Made by a program: the position numbers and the translations under genes. Positions 20,005 to 29,045 of a stretch of 64,000 nucleotides of DNA are shown piece by piece (position 1 is the stretch's first letter; each line of letters starts with the position of its first letter). The notes beneath the pieces were generated by a model. The model saw nothing but the letters and a program-made list of their open reading frames with translations. It ran no database searches and was not told where the DNA came from. This stretch comes from Undibacterium sp. YM2 (GTDB lineage Bacteria; Pseudomonadota; Gammaproteobacteria; Burkholderiales; Burkholderiaceae_D), in the NCBI RefSeq assembly GCF_009937975.1, contig NZ_AP018441.1, forward strand, positions 1,488,001-1,552,000, read 5' to 3'.

Positions 20005-20619
20005 ATGGCAATTGATACCCTCATGGCCTTTGCCCTGTTTGCGCTGGTGTCTTCGATTACACCCGGCCCGAATAACCTGATGTTGCTGGCTTCTGGTGTC
20101 AACTTTGGTTTCCGTGCCACCTTGCCGCACATGCTGGGCATCAGCATAGGTTTCATGGTGCTGGTACTGGCAGTCGGTGTGGGTCTGGCTGGCCTGTTTG
20201 CGCTTTTCCCCTGGTTATATGTCGTGCTGAAATGGGCTGGAGCTGCATATCTGCTTTACCTGGCCTGGAATATTGCCAATGCCGGGCCTATAGAAAGCAG
20301 GGCGCAAGACGGTGCACATAAAACTGGCCCCATGAGTTTCTTGAGTGCGGCCGCTTTTCAATGGATCAATCCCAAGGCCTGGGTCATGGCGCTTGGTGCC
20401 TTCAGTACCTATATCCCCGCAACCAGCGGTTTCTGGATCGTTGCCCTGGCGGCTGGTGTTTTTGCAGTCATCAATTTGCCCAGCGTAGGCTTATGGGCAT
20501 TGTTTGGCGCCAAAGTCAGGCATTTACTGAAGGTGGAGCGTAATCTGCGTATCTTTAATTATGGTATGGCCTTGCTGCTGGTCTTGTCGCTTTATCCTAT
20601 GCTGGTGAGTTCACAATGA
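20005..20619 (+). CDS. LysE-family translocator
   Basis: 204 residues. The start at 20005 has GGAG seven bases upstream and puts the family signature at the N-terminus (VSSITPGPNNLMLLASGVNFG). Other family marks are WAGAAYLLYLAW and FQWINPKAWVMALGAF. Predicted to have six membrane segments and export an amino acid or related compound. The stop overlaps the start of the next gene by four bases (ATGA), so the two are translationally coupled. It is divergent from the MocR regulator. Confidence 0.88.
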   Translation: MAIDTLMAFALFALVSSITPGPNNLMLLASGVNFGFRATLPHMLGISIGFMVLVLAVGVGLAGLFALFPWLYVVLKWAGAAYLLYLAWNIANAGPIESRAQDGAHKTGPMSFLSAAAFQWINPKAWVMALGAFSTYIPATSGFWIVALAAGVFAVINLPSVGLWALFGAKVRHLLKVERNLRIFNYGMALLLVLSLYPMLVSSQ

Positions 20620-21527
20620 CAACGGACACGCAAATTAAAACAGGCAGGTCTGTCATGCCGATACAAGAAAACAAGGGTATGGCCCTTGGGCTGGTTGGTG
20701 TCATGATTTTCAGTCTGACACTGCCATTTACCCGCATGGCAGTGGCGGAACTCAATCCCGTTTTTGTTGCACTGGGACGGGCAGTGGTCGCAGCATGCTG
20801 CTCGGGCGTCTTGTTATGGATGCAGGGTGCCAGACTGCCACAACGTGAGCAAATCAAACCCTTACTGATTACTTCTCTGGGCGTGGTGGTCGGTTTCCCC
20901 TTGTTCAGCTCTGTTGCCATGGCTTATGTGCCTGCTACTCATGGGGCCATCGTACTGGGTATCTTGCCTCTGGCAACTGCCTTGTTTGCAGCATTGCGCT
21001 TTAATGAAAAGCCGTCGCCTGGTTTTTGGGTGATGGCCGTACTCGGCAGTGGCCTGGTCATCGTCTTTGCCCTGATGCAGGGTGGTGGCTCATTCCAGTT
21101 TGCCGATCTGGCTTTATTCATCGCAGTGATCGCTGCTGCCATGGGTTATGCCGAAGGAGGGCGCTTGTCGCAAAGCATGGGCGGGCAACAGGTAATCTCC
21201 TGGGCTTTGCTGCTGGCGCTACCAGTTTTATTGCCCGTTACTACCTGGCTTGGCTGGCATTATGGGGTACAGGCGTCTGGCCGCGCCTGGGCGGGGTTTG
21301 CCTATGTGTCAGTGTTTTCCATGTTCATAGGCTTTTTCTTTTGGTACAAAGCCCTGGCTATAGGTGGTATTGCCCGCGTCGGCCAGGTGCAATTGCTGCA
21401 ACCATTTTTGAGTTTGCTGGGTGCTGCTGTGATATTGGGTGAAGTGTTGACTGGCCGTGAAATCTTTTTTGCGCTGGCTGTGATCATTGTCGTTGCACTG
21501 GGACGGCGCATGAATATTCAACGGTGA
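20616..21527 (+). CDS. EamA/DMT-superfamily transporter
   Basis: 303 residues with about ten hydrophobic segments arranged as two EamA repeats (first around 18-140, second around 155-300; GEVLTGREIFFALAVIIV in the second). Members export amino acids, purines or drug-like metabolites. It overlaps the preceding LysE gene by four bases and is in the same operon, next to a divergent MocR regulator. The likely physiology is relief of excess amino acid or PLP-linked metabolite. Substrate unknown. Confidence 0.85.
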   Translation: MTTDTQIKTGRSVMPIQENKGMALGLVGVMIFSLTLPFTRMAVAELNPVFVALGRAVVAACCSGVLLWMQGARLPQREQIKPLLITSLGVVVGFPLFSSVAMAYVPATHGAIVLGILPLATALFAALRFNEKPSPGFWVMAVLGSGLVIVFALMQGGGSFQFADLALFIAVIAAAMGYAEGGRLSQSMGGQQVISWALLLALPVLLPVTTWLGWHYGVQASGRAWAGFAYVSVFSMFIGFFFWYKALAIGGIARVGQVQLLQPFLSLLGAAVILGEVLTGREIFFALAVIIVVALGRRMNIQR

Positions 21528-21780
21528 AGCTGGGAAATCTCCTGGAGTGACCAAATTTAATCTGTCACAAGCAGTGCAGCAGGGGGTGTTAATCGCATCA
21601 GTGCAGGCTTACAATAGAGGACTGGTATTTTTGCTTGAATTTGTAATTGATGCAAACAGCATCTGCCAGTCTTAAGGTTTTGACTCTGCAAATTTTTGAA
21701 AATTGCAGAAATAATAATAAAAATTTAATTATCTCTAGTGCATCAGTGAGGGCTGCTGCGCTTTTTCCTGGAAAATAGAC

Positions 21781-22239
21781 ATGTCATTTTACGAAAAGCT
21801 TCAAGCATTAAATATCGAATTGCCTGCCGTGGCGACACCTGCTGCTGCCTACGTCATGTATGCACAAACTGGTAATACCGTATTCCTGTCTGGTCATATT
21901 GCCAAAAAAGATGGCAAGCCATGGGTAGGCCAACTGGGTAAGAATATTTCTACTGAAGAGGGCAAACTGGCAGCACGCGCAGTCGCGATTGATCTGATCG
22001 CCACTTTGCAAGCTGCTTGTGGCGGCGATTTGAACCGTGTCAAACGTATCGTCAAACTGATGAGCCTGGTTAATTCCACACCTGATTTTATCGAGCAACA
22101 TCTGGTGACGAATGGTGCTTCTGAACTCATAGGCGAAATCTTTGGTGAGCAAGGCAAGCATGCACGTTCAGCCTTTGGCGTGGCCCAAATCCCTTTGGGT
22201 GCTTGCGTAGAGATTGAAATGATCGTCGAGATCGCCTGA
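21781..22239 (+). CDS. RidA/YjgF/YER057c/UK114-family protein
   Basis: 152 residues. The sequence shows VFLSGHIAKKDGKPWVGQLG and the C-terminal FGVAQIPLGACVEIEMIVEI, matching the RidA fold with its conserved arginine (ARSAFGVAQIPLG) that binds the carboxylate of the imine. RidA proteins hydrolyse reactive enamine or imine intermediates made by PLP enzymes. A PLP aminotransferase gene lies 61 bases downstream on the same strand, which fits this job. It lies 253 bases after the EamA gene. Confidence 0.9.
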   Translation: MSFYEKLQALNIELPAVATPAAAYVMYAQTGNTVFLSGHIAKKDGKPWVGQLGKNISTEEGKLAARAVAIDLIATLQAACGGDLNRVKRIVKLMSLVNSTPDFIEQHLVTNGASELIGEIFGEQGKHARSAFGVAQIPLGACVEIEMIVEIA

Positions 22240-22300
22240 TTTTATAAAACAATAAGCTTGCCCGAGATGGCAATCCTAACCGAGAGATAGTGAGACCAGC

Positions 22301-23494
22301 ATGAAACTTGAGAATCCCAGCCCCATAGAGTGGAAATTTTCTGACCGCGCCGAACAGTTGCAGAGTTCTGCGATCAGGGAAATTCTGAAAGTGACCATGC
22401 GTCCTGAAGTGATTTCTTTCGCTGGCGGTTTGCCATCTCCAGAAACTTTCCCGGTAGAGCGCATGCGCGCCGCCTTTGACAAGGTATTGTCGCAACAGGG
22501 CAAGTCAGCATTGCAATACGGTCCTACCGATGGTTATGCACCTTTGCGTGAATTTTTGGCCGACTCTTTATCCACCAATGATTCAAAAATCCTGCCTGAC
22601 CAGATCATGATGGTATCCGGCTCTCAGCAAGGCCTGGATTTGCTGGGTAAAGTGCTGGTTGATGAAGGCAGCAAGGTTTTGGTGGAAACACCAAGCTACC
22701 TCGGTGCCTTGCAGGCTTTTTCCGTGTATCGCCCCGAATTTGAATCGGTGGATACTGATGATCATGGCCTGATTCCCGCTTCTGTCGCCGCCAAAGGCGC
22801 AGGCGCACGCCTGATGTATGCCTTGCCTAACTTCCAGAACCCTACCGGACGCACCTTGTCGGTAGAGCGCCGTTATGAGTTGGTAGAAACCTGCGCCCGC
22901 ATGGGCATCCCGCTGGTCGAAGATAATCCTTATGGTGACCTGTGCTATAGCGGCGAGCCTTTGCCAAAAATGCTGAACATGAACCCCGGTGGTGTGATTT
23001 ACATGGGTTCTTTCTCCAAGGTGCTGACACCTGGCATACGCCTCGGTTATGTGGTTGGCCCTACACCGCTGATACGCAAACTCGAACAAGCCAAGCAGGC
23101 AGCCGATTTGCATACAGCCCAATTGACACAGATGGTGGTGTATGAAGTCATCAAGGATGGCTTCCTGAGTGAACACATCCCGACCATACGTACACTCTAC
23201 GCAAAACAATGTAACGCCATGCTGGATGCCATGAGCAGGCATTTCCCTGAAGGTGTGCAGTGGACCAAGCCTGAAGGCGGCATGTTCATCTGGGTCACCC
23301 TGCCAGAACACATGGACAGCAAGCAATTGCTGGATGAAGCAATCCAGCAAAATGTCGCTTTTGTGCCAGGCGGCCCTTTCTATGCAAACAATCCTGCAAA
23401 AAATACCTTGCGCCTGTCCTTCGTGACTGTGTCTCCAGAGCGTATCAATGAGGGTATAGAAAAACTGGGCAAGCTGATCAAGGCAAGGCTCTGA
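22301..23494 (+). CDS. PLP-dependent class I/II aminotransferase (2-aminoadipate aminotransferase-like)
   Basis: 397 residues. The Schiff-base lysine is in YMGSFSKVLTPGIRLGYV, preceded by the phosphate and ring contacts MMVSGSQQGLDL, NFQNPTGRTLS and VEDNPYGDL. The N-terminal EVISFAGGLPSPETFP is typical of the aminoadipate/multi-substrate subgroup (LysN-like) that also gives rise to MocR C-termini. It likely moves amino groups of branched, aromatic or adipate-like substrates; specificity is not shown. It follows ridA, with a strong terminator after it. Confidence 0.9.
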   Translation: MKLENPSPIEWKFSDRAEQLQSSAIREILKVTMRPEVISFAGGLPSPETFPVERMRAAFDKVLSQQGKSALQYGPTDGYAPLREFLADSLSTNDSKILPDQIMMVSGSQQGLDLLGKVLVDEGSKVLVETPSYLGALQAFSVYRPEFESVDTDDHGLIPASVAAKGAGARLMYALPNFQNPTGRTLSVERRYELVETCARMGIPLVEDNPYGDLCYSGEPLPKMLNMNPGGVIYMGSFSKVLTPGIRLGYVVGPTPLIRKLEQAKQAADLHTAQLTQMVVYEVIKDGFLSEHIPTIRTLYAKQCNAMLDAMSRHFPEGVQWTKPEGGMFIWVTLPEHMDSKQLLDEAIQQNVAFVPGGPFYANNPAKNTLRLSFVTVSPERINEGIEKLGKLIKARL

Positions 23495-23539
23495 TTTTCA
23501 TTTCAAATGATTGCAAGGCCCTTGGGCCTGCCAATGAAA

Positions 23540-23563
23540 CCCGCCGTCCGGCGGGTTTTTTTT
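23540..23563 (+). terminator. Rho-independent terminator
   Basis: CCCGCC (23540-23545) pairs with GGCGGG (23550-23555) around GTCC and is followed by eight T. It ends the ridA-aminotransferase transcript. Confidence 0.9.
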
Positions 23564-23707
23564 ATGTTGCAGAGATATTTCTTTCGTTCTGTTCTAATAT
23601 GTAACTGTCAACTATTGTGATTTAAGTCATCAATTTCTCGTCCAGGCCGTTAATGTATGTATGTTTCGCAATGCGATACTGAACTTTGATTAACTGAGGA
23701 GTATTAA

Positions 23708-24322
23708 ATGAATAAAAAATTGTTCCTGGCCAGCCTGATGCTGACTGCCGTGACGGGTGCATTTGCACAAAATATGACGGCCAAACAGCAATACGCTGCA
23801 GACAGCAAGCGCGCCACGCAAAGGTACAATGACGATAAAAGACTGTGTGCTGATGCTGGCAGTTCCTCAGCCAGAATGCAGTGTCTGCGTGACGCCAAGA
23901 CTGAATACAATACAGCGCTGGCTGTTGCCAAACAAAATATGAGTAGCAGACCTGTAGCTGCGCCAGCCAATGCCAGGAACGAACCGGTTTGCCCTGATTG
24001 CGGCAAGGTTGTTGCTGTTGCCGTTGTGGATAAGGAAGGTGAGGGCGGTGCCCTTGGTGTGATCGCAGGCGGCGTTGCCGGTGCTTTGCTGGGTAACCAG
24101 GTTGGTGGCGGTACAGGCCGTGATCTGGCCACGATAGCCGGTGCTGCCGGTGGTGCGTTGGCCGGGCACAAGATAGAACAAAAAGTGAAGACCACCAAGG
24201 TATGGAATGTGACTGTCGCTTTTGATAATGGCAACAAGCAGACCTATTCTTTTGACCATGACCCTGGATTGTTGTCTGGCGATGCAGTCAGAAGTAGTGG
24301 TAATTCTGTCGTCAGGCGCTAA
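23708..24322 (+). CDS. Glycine-zipper 2TM-domain surface protein
   Basis: 204 residues with the ribosome site GAGGAG about nine bases upstream. The N-terminus is a signal peptide (KKLFLASLMLTAVTGAFAQ). A polar region holds cysteines C48 and C60 and the pair CPDC. The middle is a glycine zipper (GALGVIAGGVAGALLG then RDLATIAGAAGGALAG), as in the Rick_17kDa/SlyB family that inserts hairpins into membranes. The end (TYSFDHDPGLLSGDAVR) matches the C-terminal beta part of that family. It has no lipobox, so it is probably a periplasmic or outer-membrane-associated protein. Confidence 0.82.
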   Translation: MNKKLFLASLMLTAVTGAFAQNMTAKQQYAADSKRATQRYNDDKRLCADAGSSSARMQCLRDAKTEYNTALAVAKQNMSSRPVAAPANARNEPVCPDCGKVVAVAVVDKEGEGGALGVIAGGVAGALLGNQVGGGTGRDLATIAGAAGGALAGHKIEQKVKTTKVWNVTVAFDNGNKQTYSFDHDPGLLSGDAVRSSGNSVVRR

Positions 24323-24340
24323 ACTCCGTAGCATATAGAA

Positions 24341-24367
24341 AAGGATTGCCGTGTCCGGGCAGTCCTT
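24341..24367 (+). terminator. Terminator-like hairpin
   Basis: AAGGATTGCC (24341-24350) pairs fully (one T-G) with GGCAGTCCTT (24358-24367). The T tract after it is short, so termination strength is uncertain. It follows the glycine-zipper gene. Confidence 0.5.
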
Positions 24368-24539
24368 ATTCTGGCTGATTGCAAAGTGGTAAAAATCTTG
24401 CACTTATAGTCAGGATTTGGAGGAATTATTTTCTTTTTGGAAACCGTTCCTCCTTCACAACTACTTTCTTGCCAAGCCCAATTCCAGCAGTTAGACTTAG
24501 GCATCCATCCCCTCACGTTCTTGCCGAGAAGGTCGTGCC

Positions 24540-25376
24540 ATGAAGCTTGATACATGCAAAGCCAGTCCTTCAAATAATGTCCAGTGGCAGTTGTTCTGCT
24601 ATGCGGCATTGTTGTTGATGGCAGCATTCAGTTCAGCTGCGCATGCCAATGAGTCATGCAAGAGCCTTTTGGCAACTGGAAACCCTGAATATCCACCTTA
24701 TCTGTGGCGCGATCCTGAAGATGAAAACCGTCTGATTGGGGCAAATGCAGAGTGGATGCAGTTATTGTCCAAAGAAATTGGCATACCTATAGACATTAAA
24801 TATGTAGGCCCTTGGGGCCGTGTACAGGAAGAGGCCAAGCTGGGGCGTGTAGATTTGCTGGCAGGCGCATTTTTTACCCTGCCGAGGCTGGAATACATGG
24901 ATTATTTCTACCCGGCTTTTCGTGAAACACGCACGGTCATCTGGACTCGCAATAATTATAATCTGCCGTACAAGAAATGGTCTGACCTGACGGGCAAGCA
25001 GGGGGTTACTGTGATTAACAACAGCTTTGGTGAAGACTTTGACCGTTATGCCAAAGAGTCTCTGAAGATATCCATGGTGCCCAGCCTTGAGCAGGCCTTG
25101 AAGATGCTCAGCCTGTCCCGTGCTGATTACCTGATTTATGAAGAAGACCCGGGCCTGGCCTATGTTGCCAAGCTGAATATCACTGGCTTGAAAACCGTCA
25201 CGCCACCGATCACAAATGAAAATTTATATTTGACCCTGTCCCATAAGTCAGCCTGCAATACGCCAGAAATGCGTGGCCGTATTGCCAAGGCAGTCTATAA
25301 GCTGGACAAGCAAAACGTGATGAATAAACTCATCGCGGCAAATATACAATTGTGGCGTAAGCAACAATCGAAGTAA
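24540..25376 (+). CDS. Family 3 solute-binding protein paired with a sensor kinase
   Basis: 278 residues. An N-terminal signal peptide (NVQWQLFCYAALLLMAAFSSAAHAN) leads into ATGNPEYPPYLWRDP, the usual ligand strand of SBP_bac_3 proteins. The chain shows both lobes (LAGAFFTLPRLEYMDYFYP and DLTGKQGVTVINNSFGEDF). No permease or ATPase gene is nearby. Instead, a membrane histidine kinase gene starts 24 bases downstream, so the protein may present a ligand to that kinase rather than to a transporter. Only the fold is shown; the ligand is unknown. Confidence 0.82.
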   Translation: MKLDTCKASPSNNVQWQLFCYAALLLMAAFSSAAHANESCKSLLATGNPEYPPYLWRDPEDENRLIGANAEWMQLLSKEIGIPIDIKYVGPWGRVQEEAKLGRVDLLAGAFFTLPRLEYMDYFYPAFRETRTVIWTRNNYNLPYKKWSDLTGKQGVTVINNSFGEDFDRYAKESLKISMVPSLEQALKMLSLSRADYLIYEEDPGLAYVAKLNITGLKTVTPPITNENLYLTLSHKSACNTPEMRGRIAKAVYKLDKQNVMNKLIAANIQLWRKQQSK

Positions 25377-25400
25377 CCGCTGCAAACAACAGGTATTCCA

Positions 25401-27395
25401 TTGCGTACACTCTCCCTCCGACAAATTCTTATTATCGGCGTTGTAGTTGGCATCGTATTGCCCGCGATTGTTCTGGGGCGTTTCCTGGTGCAGGACAGGT
25501 ATGAGCGGGAATTGCAACTGCGTGTACGCAATCCCATGTCGCAATATGCCGATATGCTGTCGCGCGGCATGGCAGTGCCGGTCTGGACGCTGGACAAGGC
25601 GGTCGCCAATCAATTCATACAAGCCGTCATGCGCAACCCCGAAGTGGTCAGCGTGGAAGTGCTCGATGAATCCAAGTCCATTTTTGCCCACAGCAGCAAA
25701 TTCAAGAAAGAGGGTGCCAAATTCCTGCGTGAAGAGCGCCCTATCCTGCTGGAAACCAAGGTCATAGGCAGCGTCATGCTGGAGCTGACTACCGAGCACA
25801 TAGAAAAAGAATTATGGGCTGACTTTCTTAAACTGGGACTGGCCTTGCTGGTGCAGGTCGTGTTTTCTTTTATCCTGATCTGGCTATTGTTTGAACGCCG
25901 GATCGTCAGGCCCATCATGGAATTGCAGTTGGCGACCGGGCGGCTGGCGCGGGGCAAACTGGATCAGCCACTTGAATGGGTTAGGCAGGACGAAATAGGT
26001 AATCTGGCACAGGGCCTGGACAAGATGCGCCTGAACCTGGGACGTTTGATCACGGAACGCGAAGCGCAAAATATCACCCTGCAACAGGAACTCAATGAGC
26101 GTTTGCGCGCCGAGCAGGCACTGAAGGTGACCGAAGAGAAGTTCATTGGTATTTTCCAGGCATCACCCGTCGCCATGACGGTACTGCGCAAAAGCCAGCA
26201 CTACAGCATGATCGATGTCAATGATGCCTGGGTCAGGCAATTCTACTGGTCACATGATGAAATTCTCGGGGACAACGAAACCCAGAAAGCGCTGTGGCGC
26301 AACGAAGCTGATTTCGCGGAGATACTGCGCATCATAGAACGCGATGGTGAAATTCACGACTATGAAGCCTGGCTGACTTGTGGGAAGCAAGAAAAAGTCA
26401 TTCTCTGCCAGGTGTCGGGACGCATGATCAGACTCGGTAATGAACCCCTGATTATTCTGGTGCAGGAAGACATTACCGAAAAACGCCAGAATGAGCAGGA
26501 AATCCGCAACATGAATACCACGCTGGAGAGACGGGTTTCTGAGCGTACCCAGGCGCTGGAAGCTGCTAACAGTGAATTGACTGTGGTCCTGGAAAACCTG
26601 CAGCGTGCGCAGCGGGAGTTACTCAGGACAGAAAAAATGGCGGCGCTGGGCTCCCTGGTCGCGGGTGTCGCGCATGAGCTTAATACGCCCATAGGCACCA
26701 GCGTTACAGTGGCCAGCACCCTGGCACAGCATACCGATGCTGTACTGGTTGAATTTGAAAAAGGCTTGCGTCGTTCGGTACTGGAGGAGTACCTGAGAAA
26801 TGCCAAGACTGGTGCCGATCTACTCTTGCGTAACCTGAGCAAGGCATCGGAACTGGTGATCAGTTTCAAACAGGTGGCCGTCGATAGAACCAGTGCCAAC
26901 CGCCGTGTCTTTGCGCTTGATGAAATGTTGTCTGAGCTGATCCTGACCATGGGGCCTACCATACGCAAGACCCGCCATGATGTTGTTCATGGCGTTCCCC
27001 CGAAACTGATGATGGACAGCTATCCGGGACCATTGGGGCAAGTGATGACCAACTTGATCAACAATGCTTTTATTCATGGTTTTGAAGGCGATTATCGTGG
27101 CACGGTCAGTATCACGGCGCGTATTTTTGATGAGAATTTCGTCGAAATAACTGTACGCGACAATGGCAAGGGCATACCAGAAAGCAATCTGGGGCGCATT
27201 TTTGATCCCTTCTTTACGACTCGTCTGGGTTTGGGAGGGAGTGGTCTGGGTCTCAATATTGTCTATAACCTGGTGACAGGTATCTTGGGCGGTAATATCG
27301 TGGTTGAAAGCGAGATTGGTAAAGGGACCTGCTTTAAAATCAGCTTGCCTCTTGAACCAAAGCTGGTGGATGAAGATGTCGCCGAAGTCCATTGA
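25401..27395 (+). CDS. Membrane sensor histidine kinase with HAMP and PAS-like domains
   Basis: 664 residues from a TTG start, 24 bases after the binding-protein gene. A first membrane segment is at about 8-28, followed by a periplasmic region of about 120 residues. A second segment (FLKLGLALLVQVVFSFILIWLLF) leads to HAMP (ERRIVRPIMELQLATGRL), a PAS-like domain (FQASPVAMTVLRKSQHYSMIDVNDAWV), a coiled coil, an atypical H-box (LGSLVAGVAHELNTPIG) and HATPase (NNAFIHGF, DNGKGIPESNLGRIFDPFFTT, GLGLNIVYNLV). The H-box and ATPase match the group with HELNTP and no separate HisKA subtype. No response regulator gene follows, so it is orphan. Confidence 0.9.
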   Translation: MRTLSLRQILIIGVVVGIVLPAIVLGRFLVQDRYERELQLRVRNPMSQYADMLSRGMAVPVWTLDKAVANQFIQAVMRNPEVVSVEVLDESKSIFAHSSKFKKEGAKFLREERPILLETKVIGSVMLELTTEHIEKELWADFLKLGLALLVQVVFSFILIWLLFERRIVRPIMELQLATGRLARGKLDQPLEWVRQDEIGNLAQGLDKMRLNLGRLITEREAQNITLQQELNERLRAEQALKVTEEKFIGIFQASPVAMTVLRKSQHYSMIDVNDAWVRQFYWSHDEILGDNETQKALWRNEADFAEILRIIERDGEIHDYEAWLTCGKQEKVILCQVSGRMIRLGNEPLIILVQEDITEKRQNEQEIRNMNTTLERRVSERTQALEAANSELTVVLENLQRAQRELLRTEKMAALGSLVAGVAHELNTPIGTSVTVASTLAQHTDAVLVEFEKGLRRSVLEEYLRNAKTGADLLLRNLSKASELVISFKQVAVDRTSANRRVFALDEMLSELILTMGPTIRKTRHDVVHGVPPKLMMDSYPGPLGQVMTNLINNAFIHGFEGDYRGTVSITARIFDENFVEITVRDNGKGIPESNLGRIFDPFFTTRLGLGGSGLGLNIVYNLVTGILGGNIVVESEIGKGTCFKISLPLEPKLVDEDVAEVH

Positions 27396-27443
27396 GAGTG
27401 CGAGTACTAGCGGTGCGGGTGCTACATCTGATAAAGTCGCGGC

Positions 27444-28160
27444 ATGACAAAATTAAGCTTAGATAAAATCCTGCAATCACAAGGATTTGGAACCCGAAAA
27501 TATTGCCGCGATCTGGTGGAAGATGGTGAAGTCTCCATCAATGGCGAAGTGATACGCAACGTCAAGACCAGTTTTGAAACCCAGGGCCTGCAATTTCATA
27601 TCTTTGAAGAAGACTGGGAATACCGCGAGCGCGTGTATATCGTCCTCAACAAACCGGCAAACTTTGAATGCTCACGCAAGCCCAGCCACCATCCCGGCGT
27701 ATTGACACTCTTGCCCGAACAATTCAGCTGGCGTGACGTGCAGCCTGTGGGGCGGCTTGACCATGATACGACTGGCATGTTGCTGATGTCAGACGATGGC
27801 CCGTTTATCCATGCGCAATCTTCACCCAAGCGCCACGTACCCAAAGTGTATCAGGCAACAACGGCTGAGCCGGTGACCGAGGAGCTGGTGAGCTTATTAT
27901 TGCAAGGTGTGAAACTGCATGATGAGCCTGCTCCACTGGCTGCCGTACATTGCCAGAAGTTGGGGGAACATCTGCTCGAAATCGTGCTGGAGCAGGGCAA
28001 GTACCACCAGGTCAAGCGCATGCTGGCCGCCGCAGGCAATCATTGCGCCGCCTTGCAGCGTACTGCTATAGGCAAATTGACACTGGAATCGCTGGAGCTG
28101 GAAGAGGGTGAGTGGTGTTATCTGACTCCTGAACATCTGGCTTTACTGGTGCCTGCCTGA
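27444..28160 (+). CDS. rsuA: 16S rRNA pseudouridine synthase RsuA-like
   Basis: 238 residues. An S4 RNA-binding domain is at the N-terminus (LSLDKILQSQGFGTRKYCRDLVEDGEVSINGEVI), with the catalytic block PVGRLDHDTTGMLLMSDDG, in which the Asp is the nucleophile. RsuA converts uridine 516 of 16S rRNA to pseudouridine. The near relatives RluB/RluE act on 23S rRNA, and the length and N-terminal S4 favour RsuA. It is the third gene on the same strand after the kinase, with a gap of 48 bases. Confidence 0.85.
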   Translation: MTKLSLDKILQSQGFGTRKYCRDLVEDGEVSINGEVIRNVKTSFETQGLQFHIFEEDWEYRERVYIVLNKPANFECSRKPSHHPGVLTLLPEQFSWRDVQPVGRLDHDTTGMLLMSDDGPFIHAQSSPKRHVPKVYQATTAEPVTEELVSLLLQGVKLHDEPAPLAAVHCQKLGEHLLEIVLEQGKYHQVKRMLAAAGNHCAALQRTAIGKLTLESLELEEGEWCYLTPEHLALLVPA

Positions 28161-28293
28161 ACTTTTTGACGGTGTTGACAGGCGTCAGGTGGTTTTATGT
28201 ATGCCCTGGATCAGATGAAGTCTTGCTATCTTCCGGTGAATATGGATAATCTGATCAGATGCTGTAGTTCTTACACTGTCAAAAGGAGCGGAC

Positions 28294-28908
28294 ATGCCTG
28301 TCATTGCAATTGTCAATCCCAAAGGGGGCGTCGGTAAAAGCACGGTGGCTACCAACCTGGCTGGCTATTTTGCTGCGCATGGTCATAAAGTCATGCTGGG
28401 GGATACTGATGTGCAGCAGTCTTCCCGCACATGGCTGACATTGCGGCCACAAAATTTGCCGCAAATCCAGCCCTGGGATATTGCAGATGGCCATATATTA
28501 AAACCGCCAAAAGGTACTACCCATGTCGTACTGGATACTCCTGCAGGCCTGACGGGAAGCAAGCTCGATATGGTGCTGAAGTCCGCAGACAAGATCATCG
28601 TACCCTTGCAGGCATCGATTTTTGACATCCTGGCAACGGAAGAATTCCTGAAAAGCCTGTCCCAGCATAAAAAAAATGGTTACCAGATAGGCATTCTGGG
28701 TATGCGCGTAAATACCCGCAGCAAGGCAGCCGAGCAGCTTGAGCATTACGTAGGCCAACTGGGTTTGCCCGTTCTGGGGTTTTTGCGGGATACACAAAAC
28801 TATATACAACTGGCGGCCCATGGCGCCACCTTGTGGGATGTCGCGCCATCCAGGGTGGAAAAAGACTTGCCGCAATGGGAACACATTGTGAATTGGGTCA
28901 AGACTTGA
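28294..28908 (+). CDS. ParA-family ATPase (orphan)
   Basis: 204 residues, small for chromosomal ParA. Deviant Walker A with both lysines is NPKGGVGKSTVATNL, then switch I (LGDTDVQQSSRTWL), a Walker B-like VVLDTPAGLTG and VPLQASIFDILATEEF. There is no HTH extension and no parB beside it. Small ParA/MinD-type proteins without partners place cargo such as chemosensory arrays or large complexes in the cytoplasm. The cargo is not indicated by the neighbours, which are rsuA and an acyltransferase. Confidence 0.88.
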   Translation: MPVIAIVNPKGGVGKSTVATNLAGYFAAHGHKVMLGDTDVQQSSRTWLTLRPQNLPQIQPWDIADGHILKPPKGTTHVVLDTPAGLTGSKLDMVLKSADKIIVPLQASIFDILATEEFLKSLSQHKKNGYQIGILGMRVNTRSKAAEQLEHYVGQLGLPVLGFLRDTQNYIQLAAHGATLWDVAPSRVEKDLPQWEHIVNWVKT

Positions 28909-29045
28909 TAGCCTGTTGTGACATCGCTTTCGTTAATTAATCTAAAAAAAGCTGATTTTTATTCCCCTTAGTTGCCACTGCTCACTATAATGCCGCTTGC
29001 TTGAAGAGAAGGCAGAATTCTCTTTTCTTATCAAAGACTTACGGC

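Noticed and set aside
28294..28908. Plasmid partition system or origin near parA
   Set aside because: No parB, rep gene, iterons or parS-like sites were seen; the neighbours are chromosomal housekeeping genes.
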